64,000 nucleotides of DNA, taken from positions 4,154,001 through 4,218,000 of the forward strand of contig JAKSXM010000107.1 in the NCBI GenBank assembly GCA_022575985.1, given 5' to 3'. The notes under the pieces were generated by a model that was not told the DNA's origin, searched no databases, and worked only from the letters and a program-made list of their open reading frames with translations. The position numbers and the translations under genes were made by a program. The stretch is from Anagrus nilaparvatae. Its lineage: Eukaryota > Arthropoda > Insecta > Hymenoptera > Mymaridae. Each line of letters starts with the position of its first letter. Position 1 is the first letter of the stretch. Positions 24,117-36,352 of the stretch are shown piece after piece.

Positions 24117-25460
24117 ATGTATCGTAATAATTTGAATTATAACTACGAAGATTTTAATATGGAAATTGAAAATGATGGAATTTTCGACGATGATCGTGAT
24201 TTTGACGACCAAAACGAAAGTGATGAAGGTTGAGTATCTCAAAATATATTTATTGTTTACCAAACTTTATTAGCTCTTCATTGAAATTTAAATAAATAAT
24301 CCATACTTTAGATACCGAAGAAGCAAGTGAAACTGACATGGGAAAATCAGAAGTTTATACTGAATTAAAAGAAGAGTATGCTTTAATTTAAAATATATAA
24401 TGCAAATTTCATTCTTTTTAATGAGCTTTATGTTTATACTTTTATAGAGTTTATCAAGATAAGCTTGCTAGTCTAAAAGCACAATTGCAACGCTTAAAGG
24501 ATGGAACACACGTTGTATACAATCGAAAAGTTAAACGATTAGAAGCGGAATATAAAGAAAGATTACGATTGAACATTATTTATCGAGATTATTTAACGGA
24601 GTGCGTGGAAAGGGATTATATTATGGACAGAAAATCAGCTGCCAAAGAATTTGATGAAAAAAAAGCAGACTTGAAAGAAAATCTTGTGGCAGATATGGAC
24701 GAAAAAAGAAAGTTAATTGAGGCTGATCAGCTTTTGATGGAACTCACTGGCGATCCTCCTGAAATTAAGCCAATCATGACTCGAAAATTGCGTAGAAGAC
24801 CAAATGATCCTGTACCTGAAAAAGTTGAAAAAAGAAGGAAGCCACCTACGGTGCAATTAAATTACATATTAGATGAAAGAGAAATAGAAAATGACTTAAA
24901 AACCATTAGTCGTGGAAAAGCTAATACTGTAGTTCGAAAATCAGGTAAATCAAATTTTTATTTAGACATTTTATATGAGATTAAATAATAAATTTTTCAA
25001 TTTGGATTATCTGCCAGTTGTGTCGTCGTATATTGCCTCAAATTTAACAAACTCACAGCTACCCGTTACAAATTCCTCCACAGTAGTGGATACAAGAATC
25101 GAAGATGGAAAGCTTTTGTATGAAAAAAGATGGTATAAAGAAGCTATTTACCTTAGCATTTGCAACTATTTGCAAGCTTTACAATTTAAAAGCTATTTAT
25201 TGCTTTAATCCTAGGTTTCATCGGGGACAACCTGTTTATGTAGAAGGCAAAGATATAGTACGATACCCAGCACACATTTCCGCAATAGGGACAGAAGTGG
25301 TAAATATTCAAAAACTATATTTAAAAGCAATTACAGTTAAAAATCGTTAATCAAAAATTTTATTTAGATATGGGTGAAAAAAACAGATAATAGTAAAGCA
25401 AAAATACACATATCTCAGCTATCTCGAGGAAAAATGTCAATTAAGAGAAGAGCTCCTTAA
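24117..25460 (+). CDS. Sds3: SDS3 / SUDS3, Sin3 histone deacetylase corepressor subunit (6 exons)
   Basis: Coding exons are 24117-24228, 24312-24375, 24448-24944, 25018-25132, 25215-25299 and 25368-25460. All have GT/AG sites and phases that join to 321 residues. The protein tethers and dimerises the nuclear Sin3-HDAC complex. After an acidic N-terminus comes the long helical Sds3 domain (VYQDKLASLKAQLQRLKDGT through ELTGDPPEIKPIMTRKLRRR), with the family hallmark PIMTRKLRRRPNDPVP near residue 165-180. The C-terminus has RIEDGKLLYEKRWF, then IWVKKTDNSKAKIHISQL and ends SIKRRAP, closely paralleling SUDS3. The acceptor of exon 4 has a weak pyrimidine tract and is my least certain junction. Introns are 70-90 bp. 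Confidence 0.9.
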
Positions 25461-27130
25461 AAGCAAGATTTTACTATTAGTCGCCGTTGAATAAGAAAAG
25501 TTTTAAAATAACAATATAAAGTGAAACTGTAAATATTAATTAATTTTTTAAATAAGTTTGTGATAATACATCAATAGTTGTGCCTTACTAAATTTCAATT
25601 AATTGTAAGTATAAAAATAGACTATTGATTGAAATATAAAAAAAACCTATTTATTTAAAATAAATTAGGTATATATATTTTCCTAGATTTGCTTTTACCT
25701 ATATTATTGTATTCATTTTTTTGGGAGAAACCTAATTATCATAACATTCAACTAGCATGTAATATATCTTTCATCGGTATAGTCATAAGTTTAACCCATA
25801 TCTTCCCAAGCCCATTTAATTAGTCAATCGGAATTTCGGCTAGAAAACTTATAAAAAATCAAAATCTATTTTAGACAAAAATCTTATCCTTTGTTTTCTA
25901 GTAAAAAATCCAATTGACTATTTAAGTCCGCTTGGGAAGATATGGGTTAGGCAAATTTTATCTGTACGTTCTTAAAAATCAAAAATACTCTGTAATTAGT
26001 TTTTTTTTTGCCATCTGTGTGCATTATTACCCAAACTCTAAATCTTTATAATTAGTCTATAATAGTTTAATGGTAAGGTATATGTTTTAGGATTTTTTTA
26101 GCCATTTTTGCAGTTTTCAAGTAATCTTTTAATAAAAACATTTTCAAGAATTCTAATAAAAATAATTTTAAAACATATACTGTAATTACCGAGATAATTA
26201 CAAAATAATTAATTTCATGGTGGGTTTTATTAAAAATAAACAAATATTTGGGTTTTTATTATTGCTCCTCAATGGTCATTCTCTTCTGTATAATTTTACA
26301 TCTTATCGTTTGGTAAAACACTGGAATCAATTAGGTGAGGGGTTTGGTAATATAGCTACTATTGAAGCTGTAAATAACTTACTAAAATTGTTGATGCACA
26401 TATAATTATTGTAGTAATTAGGTGATATCAACGTTGTCTATTGCTTTCCTAGTATTTACTGCTGATGGCCTTTTTTTCGACTCGTATAATAATTATATAA
26501 GTTATATATATAGTATATAATATTATATATAATATATATAATATATTATATATTATTGTTGATATTACCTTTTCTTTTGGTTTTTTAATGTAAATTGTTA
26601 AATTAATTAATTAATTTTTATTTAAGATCTTATACTAAATATTATTATTAAATTTACTTTTTCTGTATTAAATTGTACACTATTTAAAAAGGGCGTATAA
26701 TTTATTGCCCGTAAATTTTAATAAAATAAAATTTTGAACTTTTTTAAAGCTTATTCCCCAACATAAATTTTGATTTATTTTCTTGTATAATTTGTTACTT
26801 TAACAAGTGACATTCAAAATACCCGAGTATACCTAAATTTTTCTATGGAATCTGAATTTATGGACAGATTCAGATAAGCTGTAGACAGAAAAGATTTTTT
26901 TGCTGCCGTTTGAACTAGTTCGACTATATAACTATAATTCTGTTTTAATTCTTTTTTGAATCATCTATTATTAATTCAAAAAAAAAAACGTTTGAAAGTG
27001 GACAAAAATTCTAATATTTTAAAGTCTAATATAAAAATAAAGGTATTTTAAAATCCAGTGAGTTTTGGTTGGAACTTCAAGTCGGCATCCCCATTTAAAG
27101 TCACCCTAAATTCACTCTGAGACTGACTTG
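25461..27130. other. Spacer downstream of SDS3
   Basis: A/T-rich spacer containing the inverted repeat at 25792-25949 and a TA-rich low-complexity patch at about 26497-26556. A 62-codon plus-strand frame from 26217 has no splice context or recognisable family, so I leave it uncalled. Confidence 0.5.
25792..25949. mobile_element. MITE-like 158-bp inverted repeat
   Basis: TAACCCATATCTTCCCAAGC at 25792 pairs with its complement ending at 25949. Similarity continues inward for about 60 bp per arm with several mismatches (AGTCAATCGGA versus AGTCAATTGGA; CTAGAAAAC in both). There are no coding features. The arms are diverged, suggesting an older insertion. Confidence 0.7.
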
Positions 27131-28325
27131 GGGGTCTTCCATAAATGACGTCCACGATTTTTTTAAGGTTTTTCAGACCTCCCTACCCCTTGTCTGATTT
27201 GTCACATAAAAGTTGACCCTCCCCCCCTTTCGGACGTCACAAATTTATTTTATCACCCCCCTAGAAAAAAAAGAAATGAATTTTTTTATACAAGTTTTGT
27301 AAGTTAAAAAAAAATTTTATGATTTAAATAGAAATCTGAATTATATATATACACTGTAAAAAGTAACTTTCTTATATTAACAAAAACATTAGAAAATTTT
27401 CGAAAAATTAGTAAATTTTCGAAAAAATTTGTAAATATTCGAAAAAAATCGTAAATTTACTAAATTTAGTATATTAACAAAAAATCCGAGTATTCTTAAT
27501 TTTTTTTTGTGAATTCGCAAGAAAAATTGATAATTTACAATTTTTTTACGAAAATTTATAAAAAATAATTGTAAATTTCCGGAAAATAGTTGTGAATTTA
27601 CAACTTTTTTCGTAAAATCACAAAAAAAATCGAGAATTCTTGAATTTTTCGATTATATACTTAATTTAGTTAATTTACGATTTTTATCGAATATTTACAA
27701 ATTTTTTTGAAAATTCACTAATTTTTCGAAATAATTCTGTTTTTTGTAAATCTAAGAAAGTTACTTCTTACAGTGTAGATAAAAGTATAATAAAATTTTG
27801 TTAATTCTATGTATAGTAATAAAAATATAATTATAAATTAAAAATATTTGACCCCAAGAAAAAATAGTGTGCATAATCGAATTTCAAAGAAAAAAAGAGG
27901 CTTTATAAAAAGAAAGAATTTTTATTTCATAATTGTTTATTTTGAATTTAAAAATACTTGATATAAAAAAAGGGTTTTTTTATGATGTATTATATTTCCA
28001 TAAGCATATTAAAATATTTAATTTCGAAATATTGTAATTTTTTTAATTGATCTCTTTTATTATCCATAAAAAAAAATTAAGATATCAAAGAAAAAAAAAT
28101 TTTTTATTGCAATAAATTTGAAGAAATTTTTTTTCTTTATTTGTTTCTTTCTGTTTACGTAAGGTTTTAATAAAAGCATAGCTTCTTTAAAAAATTTTTT
28201 TTTCATAAAAAAAAATTCATGGACGTCTGATTCATCACTTATCGTACCTTCTCCTTTGTCCGAATCGTCACGTTTTAAGATGAACCTACCTACCCCCAAA
28301 CCCTGGACGTCATTTATGGAAGACC
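27131..28325. mobile_element. 1.2-kb element with GGGGTCTTCCATAAATGACG ends
   Basis: GGGGTCTTCCATAAATGACG TCCA at 27131 recurs as the complement ending at 28325, and similarity extends inward through C-rich segments (CCTCCCTACCCC on the left, CCTACCTACCCCC on the right). It carries a second, TA-flanked element at 27352-27775. The internal minus-strand frame at 28060-28422 is low-complexity F/K-rich and not a convincing protein. It is a non-autonomous DNA transposon of uncertain superfamily; I could not fix a target duplication. Confidence 0.75.
27352..27775. mobile_element. MITE with CACTGTAAAAAGTAAC ends, copy 1 (nested)
   Basis: CACTGTAAAAAGTAACTT at 27352 and its near complement ending CAGTG at 27775 are flanked by TA on both sides (27350-27351, 27776-27777), as expected for Tc1/mariner-type mobilisation. 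The interior is a series of TCGAAAA/GTAAATTTAC phrases that are largely self-complementary. A related copy lies at 60319-60676. It is inserted inside the element at 27131-28325. Confidence 0.8.
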
Positions 28326-29906
28326 CCTTGTTATAAAAAAGCTTTTTTTTACCCCAAAATAATGTTAATTGTTTTTCTATTGTCAAATCAAAATTTTTAA
28401 TGCAGATTTTCTTTAGGAACAAAAAATTTTAGATTTAAAAAGGTAAATAGGTTTAAATAGGTTTAAAAGGTATAAATATGAATCAATCTAAAATTGTAAA
28501 GTTAGATGTTAGATAAAAATGGTGACTGAATGCCACTTTGATGATAACATAACCGGGCGCGAACCTGATCAAGGAGACTACCGGTGATTCCTTATGACTT
28601 TTTTGTATTTTGAAAAAACTATTTATGTGCCTAAGTATGATTAGTCGAACCAATATTGACATGAAACAGTGTCAAATAATGAATTAAAAAAAGTCCGATG
28701 TGGAAGAAATTGGCGCAGATGCTTTTATGCAGCAATCAAAATTTTTGAGATATTTAGCGGATTCTTTAATACTTTTATGACATATTTCAGTTTTTTTTCT
28801 TCAAAACTCTATTTTGTTTTTTTATGATATAATAATTATTTTATGCTCGCAGTAGTGAAGATCATAAATTTATAATTTAATTTCATTTTATGAAGGAAAA
28901 AATTGACTGATTAATTTTATCATCATACGTAAAATTTTTAAGTATTTTATTAAGTAAAGCATTTAAAAAATGATTATAACATTTATTTAATCATTTATTA
29001 GATTTAGTTATAGATTATATAGTTTTTTATTATTCTTAGATTTACTATCAAAGTAAATATCAATTTAAATTTCGCGCAATTTTTTAAATACTCTCCTCTG
29101 CCTCTGCCTCTCTCTCTCTTTTTATCAATAGTTTTCCTAACCTAAAATAATTTTATCTTAAAAATTTTCCTTTATAAATATTATTTTTTACATTATATAA
29201 CTTATTTATAAATTCATAAGGTATTAAAGTTTAAATGCACAAAAGTTTGCAATTAATTAATTTAAAATTAATTTACTAGTTGTGAAAAATTTTAGCAATA
29301 ATATTGTTTCTTTTTGTATTGGTAAATTCAAGAAAATTTTCTGGAGTTTTTATTCATCCCATTTTTTGCCAATTGTGTTTTATTGTTTTGTCCAAAAAGG
29401 ACAAATTGGAATAAAAAATTCCAATAACAAAGAGTAGTATTAAAAAATTAGAGTCGGAAATATTACTTTAGTTTATTTGAGATATACTGATTTTTCAAAA
29501 AATTTGTTTACAGATGGATATATGAGTACACTAAGTGTGATACAATTAGATTTAAATAGAATAATTTCGACTCCTAAAATACGGATAAATCTTTAATAAA
29601 TAAGAATTCAGGAATTTTTTAGGCTATATAAGGCTCTTTCTACATCAGACGATATAATTTTATTTTATGATTATGTTCTCATTTTAAATAATGTATAAAA
29701 ATGTAATTTAAAAAAAGATAATCTTGTATGGTTTAGAGATGGCCTAAGTGTTTTGAAAAATATTTATAATAATAGAAACAATATTTAGCTATTATTCTTT
29801 TAGTTTGTAAATTTATTATTTTTTCAATTTTTTTTTATAATGACGCTTAATATGTTTGCGTTAACATTATTTCAAAATTTAACCAGCAATTTTATTTTAC
29901 AGGAAA
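28326..29906. other. Spacer and presumed 5' UTR region of NDUFB3
   Basis: A/T-rich sequence. The only gene-related signal is a splice acceptor, TTTTACAG at about 29895-29902, four bases before the NDUFB3 start codon. A non-coding first exon should therefore lie somewhere upstream in this interval, but I cannot place it. A CT-rich microsatellite-like stretch is at about 29093-29122. Confidence 0.5.
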
Positions 29907-30242
29907 ATGGGTGGACATGGCCATGGCCACCATCTCCCCGAAGTACCAAAAGTCCCAGATTACACAACTTATAAGGTAGAAGATTCCAAACTCTTAACAG
30001 GTGTACAGAAAAAGTTAGCTGCTAAGGGATTAAAAGACCCATGGCTCAGAAATTATGTATGGCGAGAAAAGATGCAACCTAAAGGTTGGATTAATAATAC
30101 TCAAATAATAAGAATGATTACAATGGGATGGCAAGTATGGGTACCCCTTTTGATTGTTACTATCAGTGTTGAAAAATATCTTGGTATCAATTACCATGGC
30201 CATCATCATGAAGATCACGATGGAGAAGGTGGACACCATTAA
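29907..30242 (+). CDS. NDUFB3: NADH dehydrogenase 1 beta subcomplex subunit 3 (complex I B12)
   Basis: A single coding exon of 111 residues. This accessory subunit sits in the membrane arm of mitochondrial complex I. The N-terminus MGGHGHGHHLPEVPKVPDY and the block KLAAKGLKDPWLRNYVWR are characteristic of B12 subunits. One hydrophobic segment (about residues 73-90, MGWQVWVPLLIVTISVEKYL) is the membrane helix, and a histidine-rich tail (GHHHEDHDGEGGHH) closes the protein. The start follows a splice acceptor by four bases, so the 5' UTR is spliced. AATAAA lies at 30321-30326, 79 bases past the stop. It is convergent with NOP10. Confidence 0.95.
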   Translation: MGGHGHGHHLPEVPKVPDYTTYKVEDSKLLTGVQKKLAAKGLKDPWLRNYVWREKMQPKGWINNTQIIRMITMGWQVWVPLLIVTISVEKYLGINYHGHHHEDHDGEGGHH

Positions 30243-30777
30243 AGCAAATATTTAGTTATTAATATTATAAATTTAAATTTATTCATTTATGTTAATATCA
30301 TTGTAAAATATTGAATCTTCAATAAAATTCTATAAGAAAAGTAAATAAATTTCTATATACTGATACTTTGTTAAAAAAATTTTATTGCTTGGTGTTGAAT
30401 ATATTAAAATAAATTAATGCGTTTATTAAAAAAATCTAAAAATTTTTAAAATTGCTATTTAGAGTAAAATGTAATGAAAAATTAAACTTTATATGTTATA
30501 CTTTTATGTTGATTAAAATTGATGAAATAGTATCAAGAATTTTTATAAACTGTATATGGTTAATAAATTAATGATAACTCTAGTTATAATTATCGTTTCT
30601 CATTTATTTTTAAAGGTATATAAAATTTAACGTATATACAAAATATCATGTTAAATAGTTGTTATAATTATGTGAGTTAAAAGTTGACTTTAAAATACTA
30701 TACTTTATCATATTTTTAATTTACAATGCTTGTTAAAAAATATTTGCTTACTTAATTGTTTAATTTTAAAACAATAT

Positions 30778-31123
30778 TTAATAAGAAGGCATTGGTTGCT
30801 GTGTCAGTAATAAGCCAAATCTCCTTTTCATTGTGATTCTTTCTCTTGAATATTTGTCTTCTGGAGAAAAACGAGCTGAAATAAGATAAAAATATTTAAG
30901 TGATCAGCTAAAGTGGATAGTTTTGATGATTTCAAATTTAAGTATTTCTACCTGGATGAGACGATAATGTGGGTTTTCCATAAGGATCCATTTTCTATAT
31001 CATAAACAAAAATTTAATTAAATAAACCTGCATTTAAGTGAAAACAAATTAAATAATTATAAATTAAACCTTTAAAGTGTACACTCGGTCACCATTCGTA
31101 TCCAGATAATACATTAAGTACAT
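30778..31123 (-). CDS. Nop10: NOP10, H/ACA ribonucleoprotein subunit 3 (3 short exons)
   Basis: Coding exons on the minus strand are 31070-31123 (54 nt), 30952-30994 (43 nt) and 30778-30875 (98 nt). They join at GT/AG sites to exactly 64 residues, the usual length of eukaryotic NOP10. The sequence [19 protein letters not shown], then [20 protein letters not shown] and LLLTQQP, follows the family very closely. NOP10 is part of nucleolar and Cajal-body H/ACA particles with dyskerin, NHP2 and GAR1, guiding pseudouridylation. As in other eukaryotes, the zinc-binding cysteines of archaeal homologues are absent. Exons are too short to give long open frames. It shares a 274-bp divergent promoter region with THOC1. 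Confidence 0.95.
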
Positions 31124-31397
31124 GATTAATATTATAAAAAATTTTTTTAAATCTAATAAATAAAAAGAAATTTTGTTTATAAAAAAAATTAAAATGTTTC
31201 CTCGTGGTCTCTACCACGTGACTCTCTCACGTGATTCGCATCAGCGCCCTCTACCTTAAAAAAGCAGAATCGCATCTTAAAATTCTCAAAACAATCACTG
31301 CGGTTTTTAAACTCAAAATAAATACAATAAATGTTTAAAATATAAGAAAAAACTAATTAATTTTAATTGCATTTAACAGCATTTTAAATAAATAATA
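31124..31397. promoter_or_regulatory. Bidirectional promoter region of NOP10 and THOC1 with two CACGTG boxes
   Basis: Only 274 bp separate the two start codons. Within it, CACGTG occurs at 31215-31220 and 31228-31233, 13 bp apart, in an otherwise GC-richer patch (about 31199-31260) that also holds CATCAGCGCCCTCTACC. CACGTG is the binding core of bHLH-type E-box factors such as Myc/Max, USF and MITF-like proteins. The spacing, just over one helical turn, puts both boxes on nearly the same face. Function is inferred, not shown. Confidence 0.65.
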
Positions 31398-34110
31398 ATG
31401 GCAATGTTTGAAACTTTACGAAAGGATTTCAGCGTAAGTTTATAATTATAATTTCTATTATTTTTTAATTTTTTAAGGTTATAAATTTTATAAACATTCA
31501 AATAAATATTATTTTATTAATACACTATTTTTTATAAATTATTACAAGTACCAAATATAATTTTTTTAATGAATTTAACATTTAAAATTTTAGAAACATC
31601 TTCAACAATGTTTAAAAACTTCTGATATATCAACGTTTCATAAAAAATGCATCGATCAGTGTCCTAATGAAAAAGACAGAAAACCGGCAGTTGATCAAGC
31701 TCTGAGAGATACTTTGCTTCTTATTATGTCTAATAATGTTACTAACAGTTCCAGGATGTTTGAAGCATACATTAAATTCTGTATTGAACTATGCCGAAGG
31801 GATATAGCAGCTCCAAGTATTCCAGTTTTGTTATTAAGTGACATTTTTGATGCTGTTACATTAGACAGATGCGAAGAACTTTTTACATATGTTGAGAATA
31901 ATGTTAATGTATGGAAAGAAGAAATGTTTTTTACTGCTTGCAAAAATAATTTACTAAGGATGTGTAATGACCTGTTAAGAAGACTATCTCGATCTCAACA
32001 AACAGTATTCTGTGGTAGAATTTTGTTATTCTTAGCAAAATTTTTTCCATTCTCTGAAAGGTCTGGTTTAAATATTGTTAGTGAATTTAATTTAGAAAAT
32101 CATACAGAATTTGGTTCTAAAAAGTCGGAAGAAGAAGTCATACAAGAACAATTGAATCAAGATAAACCAAAAGAAGAAAACAAAATCCCAATAGATTATA
32201 ATTTATACAGAAAATTTTGGGCCTTGCAAGATTTCTTTAGAAATCCAAATCAGTGCTATAATAAAGTACAATGGAAAGTTTTTTCTACTGTAAGTATTAT
32301 AATAAATTATTTACAAAACTTTTTATTTATTTAATTAAAATTGCTATATTTTCAGCATACATCAAGCGTGTTAACAACATTTTCTTCGTTTAAATTGGAA
32401 GACCAAAAAGATTGCGATTTAAATCCATCTAATCAAGATATTATAATAGATGGGAAAAAAGACACTCATTATTTTGCAAAATATTTAACAAATGAAAAAT
32501 TATTAGAATTGCAATTGTCAGATTCAAATTTCAGAAGATATATTTTACTCCAGTTTCTAATTTTATTTCAATACTTAAATAGCACAGTAAAATTTAAATC
32601 GTAAGTATTTTATAAAAATATATGTTTTAATTTAAGCATGCATATGTTTATGAACTGCTGCATAACGGGATGTGGTTTTTAAGATATTAAATTCTTATTC
32701 AATTTATTTTTATTTGTAAATTGATTTGACTGATTAGAAATATCTCAAATTGATTAAAGAATTTTAAAGGCAAAAATGCGTTCTTACACAAACATTTTTT
32801 AAGAAGGCAGAGCATTTTTATTTTTATCAATATAAAATTGCTTTTAGTGATACTCATGAATTGAAACCTGATCAAGTAGAATGGGTTAACTCAACCACAG
32901 AACAAGTTTATGCACTTCTTAATGAAACACCTCCCGATGGAGCTGCTTTTGCTGAAGCAGTCAAAAATATCTTAAAACGAGAAGAGTTTTGGAATGCTTG
33001 GAAAAATGATGGATGTCCAGCTTTTAAAAGGCCAGTTCCATTAGCTTCTTCAGAAGCTGATGAAGTCAAAAAACCAAAGAAACAAAAAAGGAAAATGGGT
33101 GATGTAATAAAAGATGCTCAATCATCTGGAAAATATTATTTAGCAAAGTAAGTGTATGAATTTATGTTAAATGTTTTTTAAATTTCAACTAATTTTTTTA
33201 TTTGTTTTATAGCGTGGAGTTAACTAAATTATGGAATTTGAGTCCTAATAATCTTGAAGCATGTAAATCTAAGGATAGAGATTTTCTGCCTTCATTAGAA
33301 ACTTATTTTGAAGAAGCTATTGAACAATTAGATCCAGCAGCTATGGTAGAAGATGAATATAAGTAAATTATTTTATTATTTAATTTAAATAAATGATTCA
33401 AAAGAATATATTTATTTTGTTTTTCTTTTATTTTAGAAAAGTAAACGACGGAAACTTTGGATGGCGTGCATTGAGATTATTAGCCAGAAAAAGTCCTCAT
33501 TTTTTTGTACATGGAAATTATCCTATTAATAAATTACCAGAATATTTGGAAACTATGATTAAAAAAATTGCAAAAGACAGACCAGTAAGTTTGATTATTT
33601 TCATTTTAATTTTTAAAACAAAAAATTTACGTTTATTTATATTACAGCAAACTCAGGTTGATGCAAAACAAGAAACAAAAGAAACTTCACCTACGGAACC
33701 AGCAGATCAAGATGATAACGAGGAAGTTTTGAAACAAGAATCTGAAAATACAGAAGTTAAAGAAGCTAAAGTTCCAAGGATTAGTCGTGATGTAGTGGAA
33801 AAATTAGCTGAAGTTATAAAAGATAATTGGGAAAAATTAGCCATAAAATTAGGTTACACTGCCGATGAGGTACTTGATATCATTTATAATAAATAAAGAA
33901 GAAAAATATTAATTATCCATGCAATTTAATTTTTTAATTTTTTTTTTTCTTCAGATTTCATTTTTCAGTAAAAAGCCTACTCCTTTAGAACAGTGTAAAG
34001 AAATGCTGGTAATATGGACTGAAGAAGATCCAGATGCTTCAATTGATAATTTAAAATCAATTTTGCAAGAACTAAATTTTACTGATGGTTTAGAAGTATT
34101 GAAGAAATAA
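31398..34110 (+). CDS. THOC1: THO complex subunit 1 (HPR1), 8 exons
   Basis: Coding exons are 31398-31433, 31594-32289, 32356-32600, 32848-33147, 33213-33362, 33437-33584, 33648-33869 and 33955-34110. Phases join to 650 residues; vertebrate THOC1 has about 657. THOC1 belongs to the nuclear THO/TREX complex, which couples transcription to mRNA export. Recognisable blocks include [22 protein letters not shown], a basic nuclear-localisation-type patch KKPKKQKRK (about residues 400-408), [20 protein letters not shown] and [13 protein letters not shown] death-fold domain occupies about residues 570-650. A variable acidic linker (exon 7) precedes it. AATAAA at 34119 is only nine bases after the stop. 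Introns are short (about 64-247 bp). Confidence 0.95.
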
Positions 34111-36025
34111 TTATCAAAAATAAATTAATATGCGTTTATTTAATTTATTATTAATTAAGTTATTAGTAAAACTTAGTTTTGAATTTTTTATAAGACATTT
34201 TCACTCAGTGTATATAAATTTATAAATTAAGGATCTCCATTTTTATAATTAAAATGTATTTAAAATATAAGTACTTTTTGTAAATAAATTTACAAACTAA
34301 AAAGTATGCAAATATGTTTTTAGAATTTATTTTAAATAAGCAAAAATTTAAAAATCGACTTACTTATAAAGTTTACTTATCAATTAAAACTAAAATAAGG
34401 AGTTTACATAGAGGTACAAGAAAAAGGTTTTATTTTTAAAATTTCATTTATTTTTAGTAATAGTAATTACATGAAATGATGGTTTATTTTAATTTTATGA
34501 TATGGCATAATAAAAGAATAATTTTTTTTAATAATCTTCATTCATTTAATTTATTTTACATTTTTAATTTAATATAAAATATTATTTCTGTAACTCAATA
34601 GTATTACTTGTTATTTGTGGCAAGTTTGGGAAGTTTAATACTGTCAAATTATAACCAAATGCAAATTACCTGATTAGAAATCAGTAAAAAAATCATGAAA
34701 TGTAAATGTATTACTTGAGAAAATTTAGAAAGATATTCAAATAACAAAAATTTTTAAATTTTACAAATAACAAAGTAATATTGTTATTTTACTTTTTTAT
34801 AATTTGTCTGCTGGACATATAAAATTACAATATTGACAATAATTGTTTACGATATGTTATTCATATATACATACATTGAAAGAAGAAAAAAATGTATCGA
34901 ACAAAAAATTTCATATGAAATGCTTGAAATTTTTAGTGCGCAATATTTGAATTTAAAAAATATTGAAATATTTATTTATTACAGATAAAAAGCTAAGAAA
35001 TTTATAAAATAACACATTTTTATATAAAAAATTTTACAGTATATTTTAGTTTTTTTAAGCATTCATACTTTTATCCTTTTCAAATTTCATTCATACAAAT
35101 TCAAATATTGTTTCTGAAATATTATACTATAAGCTTGATAAAGCAGTATTTGATATTAACTCTTTGTTTCTATCAGGCTACTGTTTCTTTAGCTATATAG
35201 CTGATTCCAAAAATTGAGTATTATGTAAAAATTTGATGATTTAAAGCCAAAAACCTAAAATTAAATAAAAATTCTTAATTTTTGAGCTAACGATTTTTTG
35301 TTTATGACGTATTTTCATCTAAAATTTTTGGTTTTGGGTGTAAAACTCTTCAAAAATCAAATATCAAAAAGTGCGTTTTTCAGTTGATTTTAATCAAAAT
35401 AACTGACCTGTCAAAGGTAGTTAAAGGTTTTAATTTTATAAAAATATCTAATTCAACTAAATTTTATATGTGAAAAGTGTAATGTGTCAATTTTTAGTTA
35501 TTGAATGGTTCAGGTTTGGCACCTGTTTTTTTAAATTTTGAAGATTTGAAAAAAGCTTAGCCGGATAGTTTCTCTAATTACTTAAACGCTCTAAAATAAA
35601 AAAAATCGAAAATTTCCATTTTCAACGATTTTTATCAAAAACTTACTAATTTTTCACAAATAAACTATTTTTTTTAACAGGGCAAACAATTTGTTTGTGG
35701 GTATCGAGAATTTCTTTGAAAATTTTACATTATGATCCTATTTTCTAAATTTTTTTTTGAGTTTTCAAGTAAACTTATTTGAAATTTCACAAAAAAATCC
35801 AAAGATGAATTTGCAATTTTTTACGTAATTTCCGAAATTCTGGTTCTGGATGGAGAATTATTCTTTTTTTTTTTCAATTGCCGCAAATGGCATAAAAACT
35901 TGGGAAAATAAAAAATTTTATACTTCACTGTAAAAATTTTGTTTACACGGAGCTTGCATCATAAACGATTTGTTTTTGCAATTATTAAATAAAATTATTT
36001 CTGGTGGGCATTTTTTGACGCGCGC
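34111..36025. other. Spacer downstream of THOC1
   Basis: A/T-rich sequence with no exon, RNA gene or clear inverted repeat that I can support. Confidence 0.5.
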
Positions 36026-36027
36026 TA

Positions 36028-36352
36028 TTGAGTCCGACCCTTCCCCACTCCAAAAGCAAATTGGAGCTGTGAAACGGCGATTTTTATAACTTTAGGTCCG
36101 GCTTGAATTAAAAATAAGTAAAAATTTTGCATAAAATATAATGATTAACATTAAAAACCATTTTATAATTCAAATAACCACAAATAACTATTTGAAATAA
36201 CTATTTTAACAAGTATTTTAACAAATCAAATTTTTAAAACGAAGGATAGATTAATATTTTTTATGTTGTCAATTCAAGCCGGACCTAAAGTTATAAAAAT
36301 CGCCGTTTCACAGCTCCAATTTTCTTTTGGAGTGGGGAAGGGTCAGACTCAA
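36028..36352. mobile_element. 325-bp MITE flanked by TA
   Basis: TTGAGTCCGACCCTTCCCCA at 36028 pairs with its complement ending at 36352, and both ends touch TA (36026-36027, 36353-36354). Arms are about 93 bp with few mismatches and include AACGGCGATTTTTATAACTT. The interior is A/T-rich without coding potential. TA duplication fits Tc1/mariner-type mobilisation. Confidence 0.8.

Noticed and set aside
26217..26405. 62-codon plus-strand frame in the spacer after SDS3
   Set aside because: Short, no recognisable family, no splice partners, ordinary length for chance in this composition.
28060..28422. 120-codon minus-strand frame rich in F and K
   Set aside because: Low-complexity translation of A/T runs inside a transposon's inverted end region.
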